From positions 1 to 64,000 of the forward strand of contig NZ_SPDV01000020.1 in the NCBI RefSeq assembly GCF_004564275.1: 64,000 nt of DNA. Direction: 5' to 3'. The DNA comes from Sphingomonas parva (ex Maeng et al. 2020). GTDB taxonomy: Bacteria; Pseudomonadota; Alphaproteobacteria; Sphingomonadales; Sphingomonadaceae. The position numbers and the translations under genes were made by a program. A model generated the notes under the pieces. That model searched no databases, was not told the origin of the DNA, and was given only the letters and a program-made list of their open reading frames with translations. This document shows, piece by piece, positions 14,165 through 22,361 of this stretch (position 1 is its first letter; each line of letters starts with the position of its first letter).

Positions 14165-16885
14165 ATGGACGACACATTAGGTAAATCCGTTGTTAACCAA
14201 GCACTTGCGAGGGCGCGCGAGCATTCGCCCTTCCTCCGGCTGCAGCTCGACCGCTTCCCGGCGGTGGCGGCGGCACTGGCCGAGGGGGCCGTCAAGGACG
14301 CGCTGGAACGGGCGCGCGACGCCGGCCGCGATGCGCCCGATACCGCTGCGGCGCTGCGCCGCGAGCGCAGCGCGACCGCGGCGGCGCTCGCGATCGGAGA
14401 CCTCGCCGGGCTGATCCCGCTCGAGGGGCTGGTCACCACCCTGTCCGATCTCGCCGACCGCGCGCTGGAGCAGGCGATCGCGACCGCGATCGCCGAGCGC
14501 ACGCCCGGTGAGGCGCCGCGCGGCTTCGCGATCATCGCGCTCGGCAAGCACGGCAGCCGCGAGCTCAATTATTCGTCCGACATCGATCCCCTGTTCCTGT
14601 TCGATCCGGCCACGCTGCCGCTCAAGCCGCGCGAGGAGCCGGGCCAGGCGGCGGTGCGGATCGGCCAGCGCGTCGTCGAGCTCCTCCAGAAGCGCGACGG
14701 CGACGGCTATGTCTTCCGCGTCGACCTGCGGCTGCGGCCCTCGCCCGAAGTGACCCCGATCGCGCTGCCGGTCGACGCCGCGATCTCTTATTACGAATCG
14801 TCGGCGCTGCCGTGGGAGCGGGCGGCGTTCATCCGCGCGCGCCACGCGGCGGGCGATGCCGAGGTCGGCCGCTATTTCCTCGAGGCGATCCATCCGTTCG
14901 TCTGGCGGCGCTCGCTCGATTTCGGCGCGATCGGCGAGCTCCAGACGATCACCCGGAGGATTCGCGACCATTATGCGCAGGGGCAGAGCTTCGGCCCCGG
15001 CTACGACCTGAAGCGCGGCCGCGGCGGCATCCGCGAGGTCGAGTTCTTCGCGCAGATCCATCAGCTGATCCACGGCGGCCGCGAGCCGGGGCTGCGGCAG
15101 CCGGCGACGCTCGACGCGCTCGCCGCCCTCGCCGAGGCTGGGCGCATCACCGCCGACGATGCCGAGGTGATGGCGGAGGCCTATCGGCTCTACCGCACGA
15201 TCGAGCACCGGCTGCAGATGGTTGACGACCGGCAGACCCACAGCCTGCCCAAGGACGCGGAGGCGCTGGACAATGTCGCGCGGCTGCACGGCCTCGGCAA
15301 CGGCGCGGCGCTGGTCGCCCTGCTCGAGCCGCATGTCGGACGGGTGGCGCGGCTCTACACTGGCCTGGCCGGGGAGGACGAGCAGCGCCTTCCGCTCGAT
15401 CCGGAAGCGCTGGAGGCGCATCTCGCCGGCATCGGCTTCGGCGAGGCGGCGCAGGGGCGGGGGCGGATCGAGCGCTGGCGCACCGGCAAGGCGCGCTCGC
15501 TGCGCACCTCCGCCGCGCGCGACGCCTTCGAGGCGATGCTGCCGGTGCTGGTCGAATCGTTCGCCCGCGCGCCCGATCCGATGGCGGCGATGAACCGCTT
15601 CGAGGACGTGATCGAGCGATTGCCGAGCGGCGTCAATTTCTACCGCTTGCTCGAGGCGCGCCCCGGGCTGACCGCGCACCTCGCCGAGATCCTGAGCCAC
15701 GCCGCGCCGCTCGCCGAGCAGCTCGCCCGGCGGCCCGAGCTGCTCGACGGGATGATCGATGCCTCGGCCTTCGCGCTGCCGCCGCCGCTGTCCGAGCTGG
15801 CGGCCGAATTCGCCCGCGCCGACCGGCCGGACGAGGATTATCAGCTGGTCCTCGACCGGGTGCGGCGGCGGGTCAACGAGCGGCGCTTCGCGCTGGGCGT
15901 GCAGCTCGTCACCGGCCGTAGCGCGCCGCTCGACGTCACCGAGGGCTATGCGCGGGTCGCCGAGGCGGCGATTCAGGTGCTCGCCGACGCGGCGATCGCC
16001 GAGTTCGAGCAGAGGCACGGGCGGGTCCCCGGATCGGAGCTGCTGATCCTCGCGCTCGGCCGCTTCGGCGGCGAGGCTTTGACCCATGCCTCCGATCTCG
16101 ACCTCGTCTATCTGTTCAGCGGCACGCACGAGGCCGAATCCGACGGGTCGAAGCCGCTTCGCGCCACCGATTATTTCAACCGCCTGGCGCCGCGGGTGAC
16201 GGCGGCGCTCAGCGTCGCCACCGCCGCGGGGCCGCTCTACGAGATCGACACGCGGCTGCGCCCGTCGGGCAAGGACGGATTGCTGGCGGTCAGCGTCGAG
16301 AGCTTCGACCGCTATCAGAAGGAGCAGGCCTGGACCTGGGAGCATCTCGCCCTGTGCCGCGCCCGGCCGGTGTACGGATCGGCCCCGGCCCGTGACGCGC
16401 TTCGCCGGGTGGTCGAGGAGACGCTGCGGCGGCCGCGCGACCGCGGCGCCGTCACCGCCGACGCGGTGCGGATGCGCGGCGAGATCGACGCCCACAAAAG
16501 GCCGAGCGGACCGTTCGACACCAAGCTCGGCCCGGGCGGCCTCGTCGATCTCGAATTCGCCGTCCATACCCTGCAGCTCACCACCGGCATCGGGCTCGAT
16601 CCGCATCTCGAGGTGGCGATCGCGGCGCTCGCCGGCGCGGGGCTGGTGCCGGCCGACATCGAGGACGCCCTGCGCCTGCTGATCTCGATGCTGGTGATGT
16701 TCCGCCTGGTCTCGCCCAGCTCGGCGGAGCCGGCCGAGGCGGCGAAGCCGCTGGTCGCGCGGGCCTGCGGCCTGGCCGACTGGAACGCCCTGCTTGCAGC
16801 GCACGAGACGGCGCGGCAGAGGGTGTCGCAGCTTTGGCGCGGCGTCGCCGCGGCCGCCGGGCCGAACAGCGAAGGGATAGAGTGA
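14165..16885 (+). CDS. glnE: Glutamine synthetase adenylyltransferase/deadenylase
   Basis: 906 residues, the expected size. GlnE adds and removes AMP on glutamine synthetase in response to nitrogen status. Two nucleotidyltransferase domains are visible. The N-terminal, deadenylase half has GKHGSRELNYSSDIDPLFLF near 125-145. The C-terminal, adenylylating half has LGRFGGEALTHASDLDLVYL near 635. The joining motifs FDTKLGPGGLVDLEF and GRGGIREVEFFAQ are also present. The stop overlaps the bcp start by one base (TGATG). Confidence 0.96.
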   Translation: MDDTLGKSVVNQALARAREHSPFLRLQLDRFPAVAAALAEGAVKDALERARDAGRDAPDTAAALRRERSATAAALAIGDLAGLIPLEGLVTTLSDLADRALEQAIATAIAERTPGEAPRGFAIIALGKHGSRELNYSSDIDPLFLFDPATLPLKPREEPGQAAVRIGQRVVELLQKRDGDGYVFRVDLRLRPSPEVTPIALPVDAAISYYESSALPWERAAFIRARHAAGDAEVGRYFLEAIHPFVWRRSLDFGAIGELQTITRRIRDHYAQGQSFGPGYDLKRGRGGIREVEFFAQIHQLIHGGREPGLRQPATLDALAALAEAGRITADDAEVMAEAYRLYRTIEHRLQMVDDRQTHSLPKDAEALDNVARLHGLGNGAALVALLEPHVGRVARLYTGLAGEDEQRLPLDPEALEAHLAGIGFGEAAQGRGRIERWRTGKARSLRTSAARDAFEAMLPVLVESFARAPDPMAAMNRFEDVIERLPSGVNFYRLLEARPGLTAHLAEILSHAAPLAEQLARRPELLDGMIDASAFALPPPLSELAAEFARADRPDEDYQLVLDRVRRRVNERRFALGVQLVTGRSAPLDVTEGYARVAEAAIQVLADAAIAEFEQRHGRVPGSELLILALGRFGGEALTHASDLDLVYLFSGTHEAESDGSKPLRATDYFNRLAPRVTAALSVATAAGPLYEIDTRLRPSGKDGLLAVSVESFDRYQKEQAWTWEHLALCRARPVYGSAPARDALRRVVEETLRRPRDRGAVTADAVRMRGEIDAHKRPSGPFDTKLGPGGLVDLEFAVHTLQLTTGIGLDPHLEVAIAALAGAGLVPADIEDALRLLISMLVMFRLVSPSSAEPAEAAKPLVARACGLADWNALLAAHETARQRVSQLWRGVAAAAGPNSEGIE

Positions 16886-17349
16886 TGGTGAACGAAGGTG
16901 ATGTGGCCCCGGACGTGAAGATGGTCAGCGTAGAGGGCAAGGAGATCAGCCCGACCGACTTCCGGAGCCAGAAGCTGGTCCTCTATTTCTACCCCAAGGA
17001 CGACACGTCCGGCTGCACCGCCGAGGCGCAGGCGTTCAGCGCGCTCGCCGACGCCTTCGAGGAGGCCAATGCCTGGGTGCTCGGCGTCTCCAAGGACGAT
17101 GCCAAGAAGCACGCGAAGTTCATCGAGAAATACGATCTCAAGGTCCAGCTCGCCACCGATCCGGACGGTTCGGTCTGCGAGGCGTTCGGCACCTGGGTCG
17201 AGAAATCGATGTACGGCCGCAAGTACATGGGCATCGACCGCGCGACCTTCCTGATCGACCGCGACGGCGTGGTGAAGGGCGTCTGGCGCAAGGTGAAGGT
17301 CCCCGGCCACGCCGAAGCGGTGCTCGAGGCGGCGCGGGCGCTGCCGTGA
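16885..17349 (+). CDS. bcp: Thioredoxin-dependent thiol peroxidase (Bcp/PrxQ)
   Basis: 154 residues. A peroxiredoxin that reduces hydroperoxides using thioredoxin. The peroxidatic site YPKDDTSGCTAEAQAFS has the conserved Thr and Cys, but the usual resolving Cys five residues later is Ala (CTAEAQ rather than CTxExC). It is therefore probably a 1-Cys or atypical member. The motif MGIDRATFLIDRDG and the C-terminal VPGHAEAVLEA fit the family. It is read from the ATG overlapping the glnE stop. Confidence 0.93.
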   Translation: MVNEGDVAPDVKMVSVEGKEISPTDFRSQKLVLYFYPKDDTSGCTAEAQAFSALADAFEEANAWVLGVSKDDAKKHAKFIEKYDLKVQLATDPDGSVCEAFGTWVEKSMYGRKYMGIDRATFLIDRDGVVKGVWRKVKVPGHAEAVLEAARALP

Positions 17350-17376
17350 GTTTCTGACTTGCGCGCGCCCTTGCTT

Positions 17377-17400
17377 CCCCTCCCCCATCGAGGGGGAGGG
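17377..17400 (+). repeat. Palindromic intergenic repeat
   Basis: CCCCTCCCCC-ATCG-AGGGGGAGGG, followed by ACTGGGAGGAGGG, is a self-complementary element of the same general style as the other TCCTCCC repeats. It lies between bcp and the MBL-fold gene and is probably a 3' mRNA hairpin of bcp. Confidence 0.5.
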
Positions 17401-17462
17401 ACTGGGAGGAGGGAGTAGGTTGCGGCCTGCATCCGGCGCCGCGGCTTAGCGTTGGAGTTAGC

Positions 17463-18491
17463 ATGACCCCCAGCTTTCACCCGCGCCTTGTCAACGACCG
17501 CTTCGGCGATCCGGGCGTGTTCGTGGAGATTCTGCATCGGCGCGAGGCGTTGCTGTTCGATCTCGGCGATCTCTCGCCGCTCTCGACGCGCGACCTGCTG
17601 CGGGTGAGCCACGTCTTCGTCACCCACGGCCATATCGACCATTTCATCGGCTTCGACGCATTGCTGCGCGTGCTGGTCGGGCGCGACAGGATCGTGGAGG
17701 TGGTCGGCCCGCGCGGCTTCGCCGACCGGGTCGGACACAAGTTGCTCGGCTATCAATGGGACCTGGTCGATCGCTACGAGACCGATCTGGTCTTCGAGGT
17801 CACCGAGCTCGAGGCCGATCTCACCACCCGCCGCGCCCGCTTCCGCTTCAAGCGCGGCTTCGCCCGCGAGGATCTCGGCGCGGGCGAGGCCCCGGACGGT
17901 CTCGTCGCGCGCGGCGACGGCTTCTGCGTCCGGGCGGCGGTGCTCGAGCATCACGGGCCTTCGATCGGCTATGCCGTGGAGGAGCCGGAGCACGTCAACA
18001 TCTGGCGCAACCGGCTCGCCGAGCGCGGCCTCGCGCCGGGACCGTGGCTGCAGGCGCTGAAGCAGGCGGTGATCGACAGGCGTGGCGACGCGTTTCCGGT
18101 CGAGACGCCGGACGGGGTCGCTTCGCTCGGCGCGCTGCGGGAGATGCTCAGCGTCACGCCGGGCCAGCGGGTCGCCTACGTCACCGATGTCGCCGATACG
18201 CCGGGCAATCGGGAGGCGATCGCGCAGCTCGCCGGCGGCGCGGACCTGCTGTTCATCGAGAGCTGCTTCGCCGCCGGCGACGAGGCCCAGGCGCAGGCCC
18301 GGGCGCATCTCACCACCCGCGCCGCCGGCGAGATTGCCCGGGCCGCCGGAGTGCGCCGAGTGGAGCCCTTCCATTTCTCGCCGCGCTACGAGCAGGGCGG
18401 CGCGGACGCGATGATCGCCGAGGTGGCCGCCGCCTTCGAGAGTCAGACGCGCGCCGGATCGAGGTCAGAGAGCGGCGCCACGGCCTCGTAG
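17463..18491 (+). CDS. MBL-fold metal-dependent hydrolase (RNase Z-like)
   Basis: 342 residues. The metallo-beta-lactamase motif THGHIDHFIGFD (near residue 55) supplies the metal ligands, with further His at LEHHGPSIGY (near 165) and EPFHFSPRY near the end. Layout and the LLFDLGDLSPL opening resemble ribonuclease Z-like proteins, but the exosite characteristic of true tRNase Z was not recognised, so the substrate is open. The last 49 bases overlap the end of the convergent phhA gene. Confidence 0.85.
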   Translation: MTPSFHPRLVNDRFGDPGVFVEILHRREALLFDLGDLSPLSTRDLLRVSHVFVTHGHIDHFIGFDALLRVLVGRDRIVEVVGPRGFADRVGHKLLGYQWDLVDRYETDLVFEVTELEADLTTRRARFRFKRGFAREDLGAGEAPDGLVARGDGFCVRAAVLEHHGPSIGYAVEEPEHVNIWRNRLAERGLAPGPWLQALKQAVIDRRGDAFPVETPDGVASLGALREMLSVTPGQRVAYVTDVADTPGNREAIAQLAGGADLLFIESCFAAGDEAQAQARAHLTTRAAGEIARAAGVRRVEPFHFSPRYEQGGADAMIAEVAAAFESQTRAGSRSESGATAS

Positions 18492-19276
18492 AGGGCGTCG
18501 AGATCGGCCTCGAGCACGCTGTCGAGCAGGCCCTCGAAGCTGTCGATGACGAAATAGCCCGTCTGGAAGGCGTCGCTGCGATAGGTGGTGCGCAGCACCT
18601 CGGCGAGATCGAACGGGCGGCGCCGGGGCATGGCGCTCTCCAGGCTGAAGCGGGATTCGCCGAAGCTCGACAGGATGCCGGCGCCGTAGATGCGCAGCGC
18701 GCCGTCCTCGCGGGCGAGGCCGAACTCGACCGTGTACCAATAGAGGCGGGCGAGCCGATCGAGCACGCCCCTGTCGAGCGCCTCGAGCCCCTTGCGGCCG
18801 AGCGCCTGCATGAAATCGGCGACGGCGGGAAGGGCGAGCAGGGGAACATGGCCGAACACGTCGTGGAAGACGTCGGGTTCCTCGAGATAGTCGAGCTGGT
18901 CGCGGCTGCGGATGAAATTTCCCGCCGGGAAGCGTCGGTTGGCGAGATGCGCGAAGAAGACGTCGTCCGGCACCAGCCCGGGGACCGAGACGACGGTCCA
19001 GCCGGTGCGGGCGTGGAGCCGGGCGTTGAGCTCGCCGAGCTCCGGGATGCCGGGCCGCGAGAGACGGAGCACGTCCAGCCCCTCGGCGAAGGCGCGCACC
19101 GCGCGGCCGCGCAGCATCTCCTGCTGGCGGGCGAAGAGCAGGTCCCAGACCGCATGCTCCTCGGCGGTGAACCTCTCCCAATGCTGGGGGACGGTCCAAT
19201 CGGCCGCGGCGCCGGCGGGCGGCGTGGCCGCGACCGGCGGCGAAATCTCGGCGGAGTCGATGAAATCCTTGAACAT
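18443..19276 (-). CDS. phhA: Phenylalanine 4-monooxygenase
   Basis: 277 residues. Converts phenylalanine to tyrosine using oxygen, Fe(II) and a pterin. The iron ligands are in PDVFHDVFGHVPLL (two His) and RLYWYTVEFGLARE (Glu). The family motif GAGILSSFGE and PRRRPFDLAEVLRTTY follow. An upstream GAGGAAGG gives a good ribosome site. The mRNA leader carries a Tyr-rich open frame and a terminator hairpin, so expression is probably attenuated by tyrosine supply. That points to a biosynthetic rather than purely degradative role. Confidence 0.96.
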   Translation of the reverse strand: MFKDFIDSAEISPPVAATPPAGAAADWTVPQHWERFTAEEHAVWDLLFARQQEMLRGRAVRAFAEGLDVLRLSRPGIPELGELNARLHARTGWTVVSVPGLVPDDVFFAHLANRRFPAGNFIRSRDQLDYLEEPDVFHDVFGHVPLLALPAVADFMQALGRKGLEALDRGVLDRLARLYWYTVEFGLAREDGALRIYGAGILSSFGESRFSLESAMPRRRPFDLAEVLRTTYRSDAFQTGYFVIDSFEGLLDSVLEADLDALYEAVAPLSDLDPARV

Positions 19277-19295
19277 TGGCGGCCTTCCTCGTGCG

Positions 19296-19333
19296 AAAAG
19301 AAAGACCCCGCCCGGAGCGGTCCGGACGGGGTC
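19296..19333 (-). terminator. Attenuator hairpin upstream of phhA
   Basis: On the minus strand a 13-bp stem (GACCCCGTCCGGA pairing with TCCGGGCGGGGTC, one G-U) with a CCGC loop is followed by TTTCTTTT. It lies between the Tyr-rich leader (stop at 19362) and phhA (start 19276). The alternative partner of its 5' arm is in the leader coding region: 19372-19378 can pair with 19324-19330, and 19367-19371 with 19335-19339. This would dismantle the terminator. Confidence 0.82.
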
Positions 19334-19361
19334 GATTGAAGCTCGATCTGCGATCAGCGCG

Positions 19362-19469
19362 TCAAATCAATCCCGTCCCCGGGGCGTAATAATAGGAATA
19401 GACGGTCGCGCTGACGCGGCGGCCGGCGAGGGCCGAGGCGTCGAGAGAGAAGAGCGCGAGCGCAGTCAT
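19362..19469 (-). CDS. Tyrosine-rich leader peptide of phhA
   Basis: 35 residues: MTALALFSLDASALAGRRVS, then ATVYSYYYAPGTGLI. Four of five consecutive codons are Tyr (Tyr-Ser-Tyr-Tyr-Tyr, 19386-19400). They lie two codons before a segment able to pair with the 5' arm of the downstream terminator. A ribosome stalled for Tyr-tRNA would leave that segment free (antitermination); one reaching the stop at 19362 would cover it (termination). The arrangement matches classical amino-acid attenuation. A TTGACA at 19502-19507 is 32 bases from the ATG, so the mRNA may begin at or near the start codon. Confidence 0.8.
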   Translation of the reverse strand: MTALALFSLDASALAGRRVSATVYSYYYAPGTGLI

Positions 19470-19501
19470 TGCAATTCCTGCCTGACCTTCGGGATCCCGT
19501 T

Positions 19502-19507
19502 TGTCAA
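19502..19507 (-). promoter_or_regulatory. Possible -35 element of the phhA leader
   Basis: TTGACA on the minus strand, with a poor -10 (CAGGCA) 17 bases on. Start-site spacing predicts transcription beginning 0-3 bases before the leader ATG. The trp leader has the same geometry. Confidence 0.4.
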
Positions 19508-19570
19508 CCCGAAGGGGAAGGGCGATGCTGCGCCCCAGCGGATGAACCCCGCCTTGCCGCGCCTCGGCGG

Positions 19571-19599
19571 TTGACCGGGACACCATGGCCGTTTAGCTG
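19571..19599 (+). promoter_or_regulatory. Possible promoter of the trp leader
   Basis: TTGACC, 17 bases, TAGCTG. The predicted start is 7-9 bases further, at or next to the ATG of the leader peptide (19608), so the leader mRNA may be leaderless. The rhizobial trpL transcript is known to begin at its ATG. Confidence 0.45.
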
Positions 19600-19607
19600 T
19601 TTGCGAG

Positions 19608-19700
19608 ATGACGCTTTCTTCCTCGTCTTTCGCTCCGACTCGCACTCTGTGGTGGCGCTGGCCCTCGCAGACCGACGCGGCGCGCCCATCGACGGAGTAG
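19608..19700 (+). CDS. trpL: Tryptophan-rich leader peptide TrpL
   Basis: 30 residues: MTLSSSSFAPTRTLWWRWPS, then QTDAARPSTE. Three Trp codons in four (W15 W16 R17 W18) are followed by a GGAAGC/GCTTCC hairpin (19702-19717) and an intrinsic terminator. This is the arrangement of trp attenuators, here in front of a DAHP synthase-trpE-trpG operon. There is little room for a ribosome site, consistent with a leaderless transcript. Confidence 0.85.
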   Translation: MTLSSSSFAPTRTLWWRWPSQTDAARPSTE

Positions 19701-19733
19701 AGGAAGCCCGAGCTTCCTTCGCAACCGACCAAG

Positions 19734-19760
19734 GCCCGCCCTCCAGGCGGGCTTTTTTTT
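19734..19760 (+). terminator. Attenuator terminator of aroG-trpE-trpG
   Basis: A 7-bp stem GCCCGCC/GGCGGGC with a CTCCA loop, followed by T8, ends 25 bases before the aroG start. The 3' arm and T-run (19748-19754, CGGGCTT) can alternatively pair with AAGCCCG at 19704-19710 just after the leader stop, giving a competing structure. The exact antiterminator was not resolved. Confidence 0.88.
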
Positions 19761-19785
19761 GACCTTCAGACACGGAAAACCTCCC

Positions 19786-20802
19786 ATGATCATCGTCCTC
19801 AAGCCGGAAGCCTCGGCCGAAGTCGCCCAGGAACTGCTCGATCAGATCGCGGCCAAGGGCCTGAAGCCGCTCCACATGCCCGGCAGCGAGCGCGTCGTGC
19901 TCGGCGCGCTCGGCGATGAACGGGTGCTCGCCGAACTCGCCCTCGAAGGCCATCCGATGGTGGAGTCGCTGAAGCCGATCCTCGCGCCGTACAAACTGGT
20001 CAGTCGCGAGATGCACGCGCACGATACGGTCGTGCGGCTCGGCAAGGTCGCGGTCGGCGGCCGCGGCTTCACCGTCATCGCCGGGCCCTGCGCCGTCGAG
20101 ACCGAAAGCCAGATGCGCAACACCACGCGGGCCGCCAAGGCCGCCGGCGCCCACGGCCTGCGCGCCGGCGCCTTCAAGCCGCGGACCAGCCCCTATGCCT
20201 TCCAGGGCCATGGCCTCGAAGGGCTGAAGCTGCTGCGCGCGACCGGCGACGAGTTCGACCTGCCGGTGGTCACCGAGGTGATGGAGACGGCCGACGTCGA
20301 GGTGGTCGCCGAATATGCCGACGCGCTGCAGATCGGCGCCCGCAACATGCAGAACTTCTCGCTGCTGAAGGCGGTCGGCCGCGCCGGCAAGCCGGTGGTA
20401 CTGAAGCGCGGCATGGCCGCCAAGGTCGAGGATCTGCTGCTCGCCGCGGAATATCTTCTCGCCGAAGGCAACGAGCAGGTGATCCTGTGCGAGCGCGGCA
20501 TCCGCACGTTCGAGACCGCGACCCGCAATACGCTCGATCTCAACGCCATCCCCTACATCAAGCAGAAGACCCATCTGCCGGTGCTGGTCGATCCCTCGCA
20601 CGGCACCGGCGTGCGCGACTTCGTCATCCCGATGGCGCTGGCGGCGGCGGCGTGCGGCGCCGACGGCATCCTCGTCGAGATGCACGAAAATCCGCCCGCC
20701 GCCTGGTCCGACGGCGCGCAGTCGCTCTACCCCGAAGGGTTCGAGCGGCTGATGGCGGCGCTCGAGCCGATCACCGCCGCCGTCGGACGGCAGTTGCGGT
20801 GA
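19786..20802 (+). CDS. aroG: 3-deoxy-7-phosphoheptulonate synthase (family I-beta)
   Basis: 338 residues from the ATG at 19786. Catalyses the first step of the shikimate pathway (PEP plus erythrose-4-phosphate). An N-terminal ferredoxin-like regulatory domain (MIIVLKPEASAEVAQELLDQ, about 1-70), as in Thermotoga-type enzymes, precedes the barrel with VIAGPCAVE, RAGAFKPRTSPYAFQG, LQIGARNMQNF and VDPSHGTG. Because it follows the Trp leader and overlaps trpE (GTGA), this isozyme is tied to tryptophan supply. Confidence 0.95.
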   Translation: MIIVLKPEASAEVAQELLDQIAAKGLKPLHMPGSERVVLGALGDERVLAELALEGHPMVESLKPILAPYKLVSREMHAHDTVVRLGKVAVGGRGFTVIAGPCAVETESQMRNTTRAAKAAGAHGLRAGAFKPRTSPYAFQGHGLEGLKLLRATGDEFDLPVVTEVMETADVEVVAEYADALQIGARNMQNFSLLKAVGRAGKPVVLKRGMAAKVEDLLLAAEYLLAEGNEQVILCERGIRTFETATRNTLDLNAIPYIKQKTHLPVLVDPSHGTGVRDFVIPMALAAAACGADGILVEMHENPPAAWSDGAQSLYPEGFERLMAALEPITAAVGRQLR

Positions 20803-22361
20803 CCGCCGCCGCGCTCTCCGGCGGCGGCGCCAAGGCGCTCACCCGCCGGCTCTACCGCTCGCCCGATCCGCTGGCGCTCTACGCCGCGCTGAGCGACCGC
20901 GGACGGCGCAGCGATACGATGCTGGTCGAGACGCTCGCCGGCCCGACGCTGATCATGGACCAGGCGGCGCTGCGCATCGAATGCCGCGGCCAGGAGGTCC
21001 ATCTCGCCGCGCTGACCGCCTCGGGCGCGCTCCTGCTGCGCACCCTTGCAAAATGCTTCGCGCATTTCGTCGCCGGCGAGAGCGGAGGGGCCGAGCGGCG
21101 GCTCGTGCTGCGCTTCCCGCGCCCCTGCGGCGACGACGCCGAGGCGCGCCTGCTCGCCGCCTCGCCCTTCGACGTGCTCCGGGCGCTCTCGACCGGCATG
21201 CGGAGCGACACGCCGGAGGAGCCGTTCACCCTCGCGCTGCTCGGCACCGTGGCGTTCGATCACGTCGATCTGTTCGAGGACCTGCCGGCACCGGCCGAGG
21301 ACGCGCTCGGCTTTCCCGATTTCGTCTTCTGGCTCGCCGAGAGCCTGATCGTGTTCGAGCAGGGGCTGGCGCCGCGGCTGGTCTGCACCGCCTTCGCCAG
21401 CGACGATGCGGCCGAATCGACGCGCGCCCATTTCAGCGCCGCCGACCGCCTCGCGGCGCTCGCCGAACGCTGCGAGCGGCCGCTGGACGAGGTGGGTCCC
21501 GCCGCGCCGAGCGATCCCGCCGTCGCCGAGACCGATCTCGACGACGCGGCCTATGGCGCGGTGGTGGCGCGGATGAAGGCGCACATCCTGGCCGGCGACG
21601 TCTACCAGATCGTGCCGTCGCGGACCTTCCGGGCGCCCTGCGCAGATCCGATCGCGGCCTTTGCCGCGGTGCGCCGGCTCGATCGCTCTCCCTACATGTT
21701 CTTCATGGCCGCGCCCGATCACCTGCTGTTCGGCGCCTCGCCCGAGACTTCGGTGCGGATCACGCGCGAGGACAAATGGCCGATGGTCGAGGTCAAGCCG
21801 ATCGCCGGCACCCGGCCGCGCGGCGGCGACGCCGACGAGGACGACCGGATGGAGGCGGACCTGCGCCTCGACCAGAAGGAGATCGCCGAGCACATGATGC
21901 TGGTCGATCTCGCCCGCAACGATGTCGCCCGGGTGAGCATCCCCGGCACGCGGCGGGTGGCGAAGCTGATGACGGTCGAGCGCTATGCGCGGGTCATGCA
22001 CCTCGTCTCCTCGGTGAAGGGGGCGCTGGCGATCGGCTATGACGCGCTGCACGCGCTCCAGGCCTGCCTCAACGTCGGCACCCTCTCGGGCGCGCCCAAG
22101 CTCAAGGCGACCGAGCTGCTCCGCCGCACCGAGCGGACGAAGCGGGGCCCCTATGGCGGCGCGCTCGGCTGGCTGAACGGGGAGGGGTTGATGGACACCG
22201 GCGTCGTCATCCGCTCGGCGGTGGTGCGGGACGGCATCGCCTACGTCCGCGCCGGCGCCGGCGTGGTCCACGACAGCGATCCGCAGAAGGAAGCGGACGA
22301 GACGCGGCGGAAGGCCTCCGCCATCCTTTCGGCGCTCGGCGCCCCGGAGACGAAGCTGTGA
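20799..22361 (+). CDS. trpE: Anthranilate synthase component I
   Basis: 520 residues from a GTG overlapping the aroG stop. TrpE makes anthranilate from chorismate with ammonia from TrpG. C-terminal chorismate-binding motifs are clear: GDVYQIVPSRTF, SPETSVRI, EVKPIAGTRPRG, DLARNDVARV, LNVGTLSGAPKLKATELL and AGAGVVHDSDPQKEADET. The open frame upstream of 20799 is only read-through of the aroG region. The stop overlaps trpG by four bases. This is the middle gene of the attenuated aroG-trpE-trpG operon. Confidence 0.95.
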   Translation: MTAAALSGGGAKALTRRLYRSPDPLALYAALSDRGRRSDTMLVETLAGPTLIMDQAALRIECRGQEVHLAALTASGALLLRTLAKCFAHFVAGESGGAERRLVLRFPRPCGDDAEARLLAASPFDVLRALSTGMRSDTPEEPFTLALLGTVAFDHVDLFEDLPAPAEDALGFPDFVFWLAESLIVFEQGLAPRLVCTAFASDDAAESTRAHFSAADRLAALAERCERPLDEVGPAAPSDPAVAETDLDDAAYGAVVARMKAHILAGDVYQIVPSRTFRAPCADPIAAFAAVRRLDRSPYMFFMAAPDHLLFGASPETSVRITREDKWPMVEVKPIAGTRPRGGDADEDDRMEADLRLDQKEIAEHMMLVDLARNDVARVSIPGTRRVAKLMTVERYARVMHLVSSVKGALAIGYDALHALQACLNVGTLSGAPKLKATELLRRTERTKRGPYGGALGWLNGEGLMDTGVVIRSAVVRDGIAYVRAGAGVVHDSDPQKEADETRRKASAILSALGAPETKL

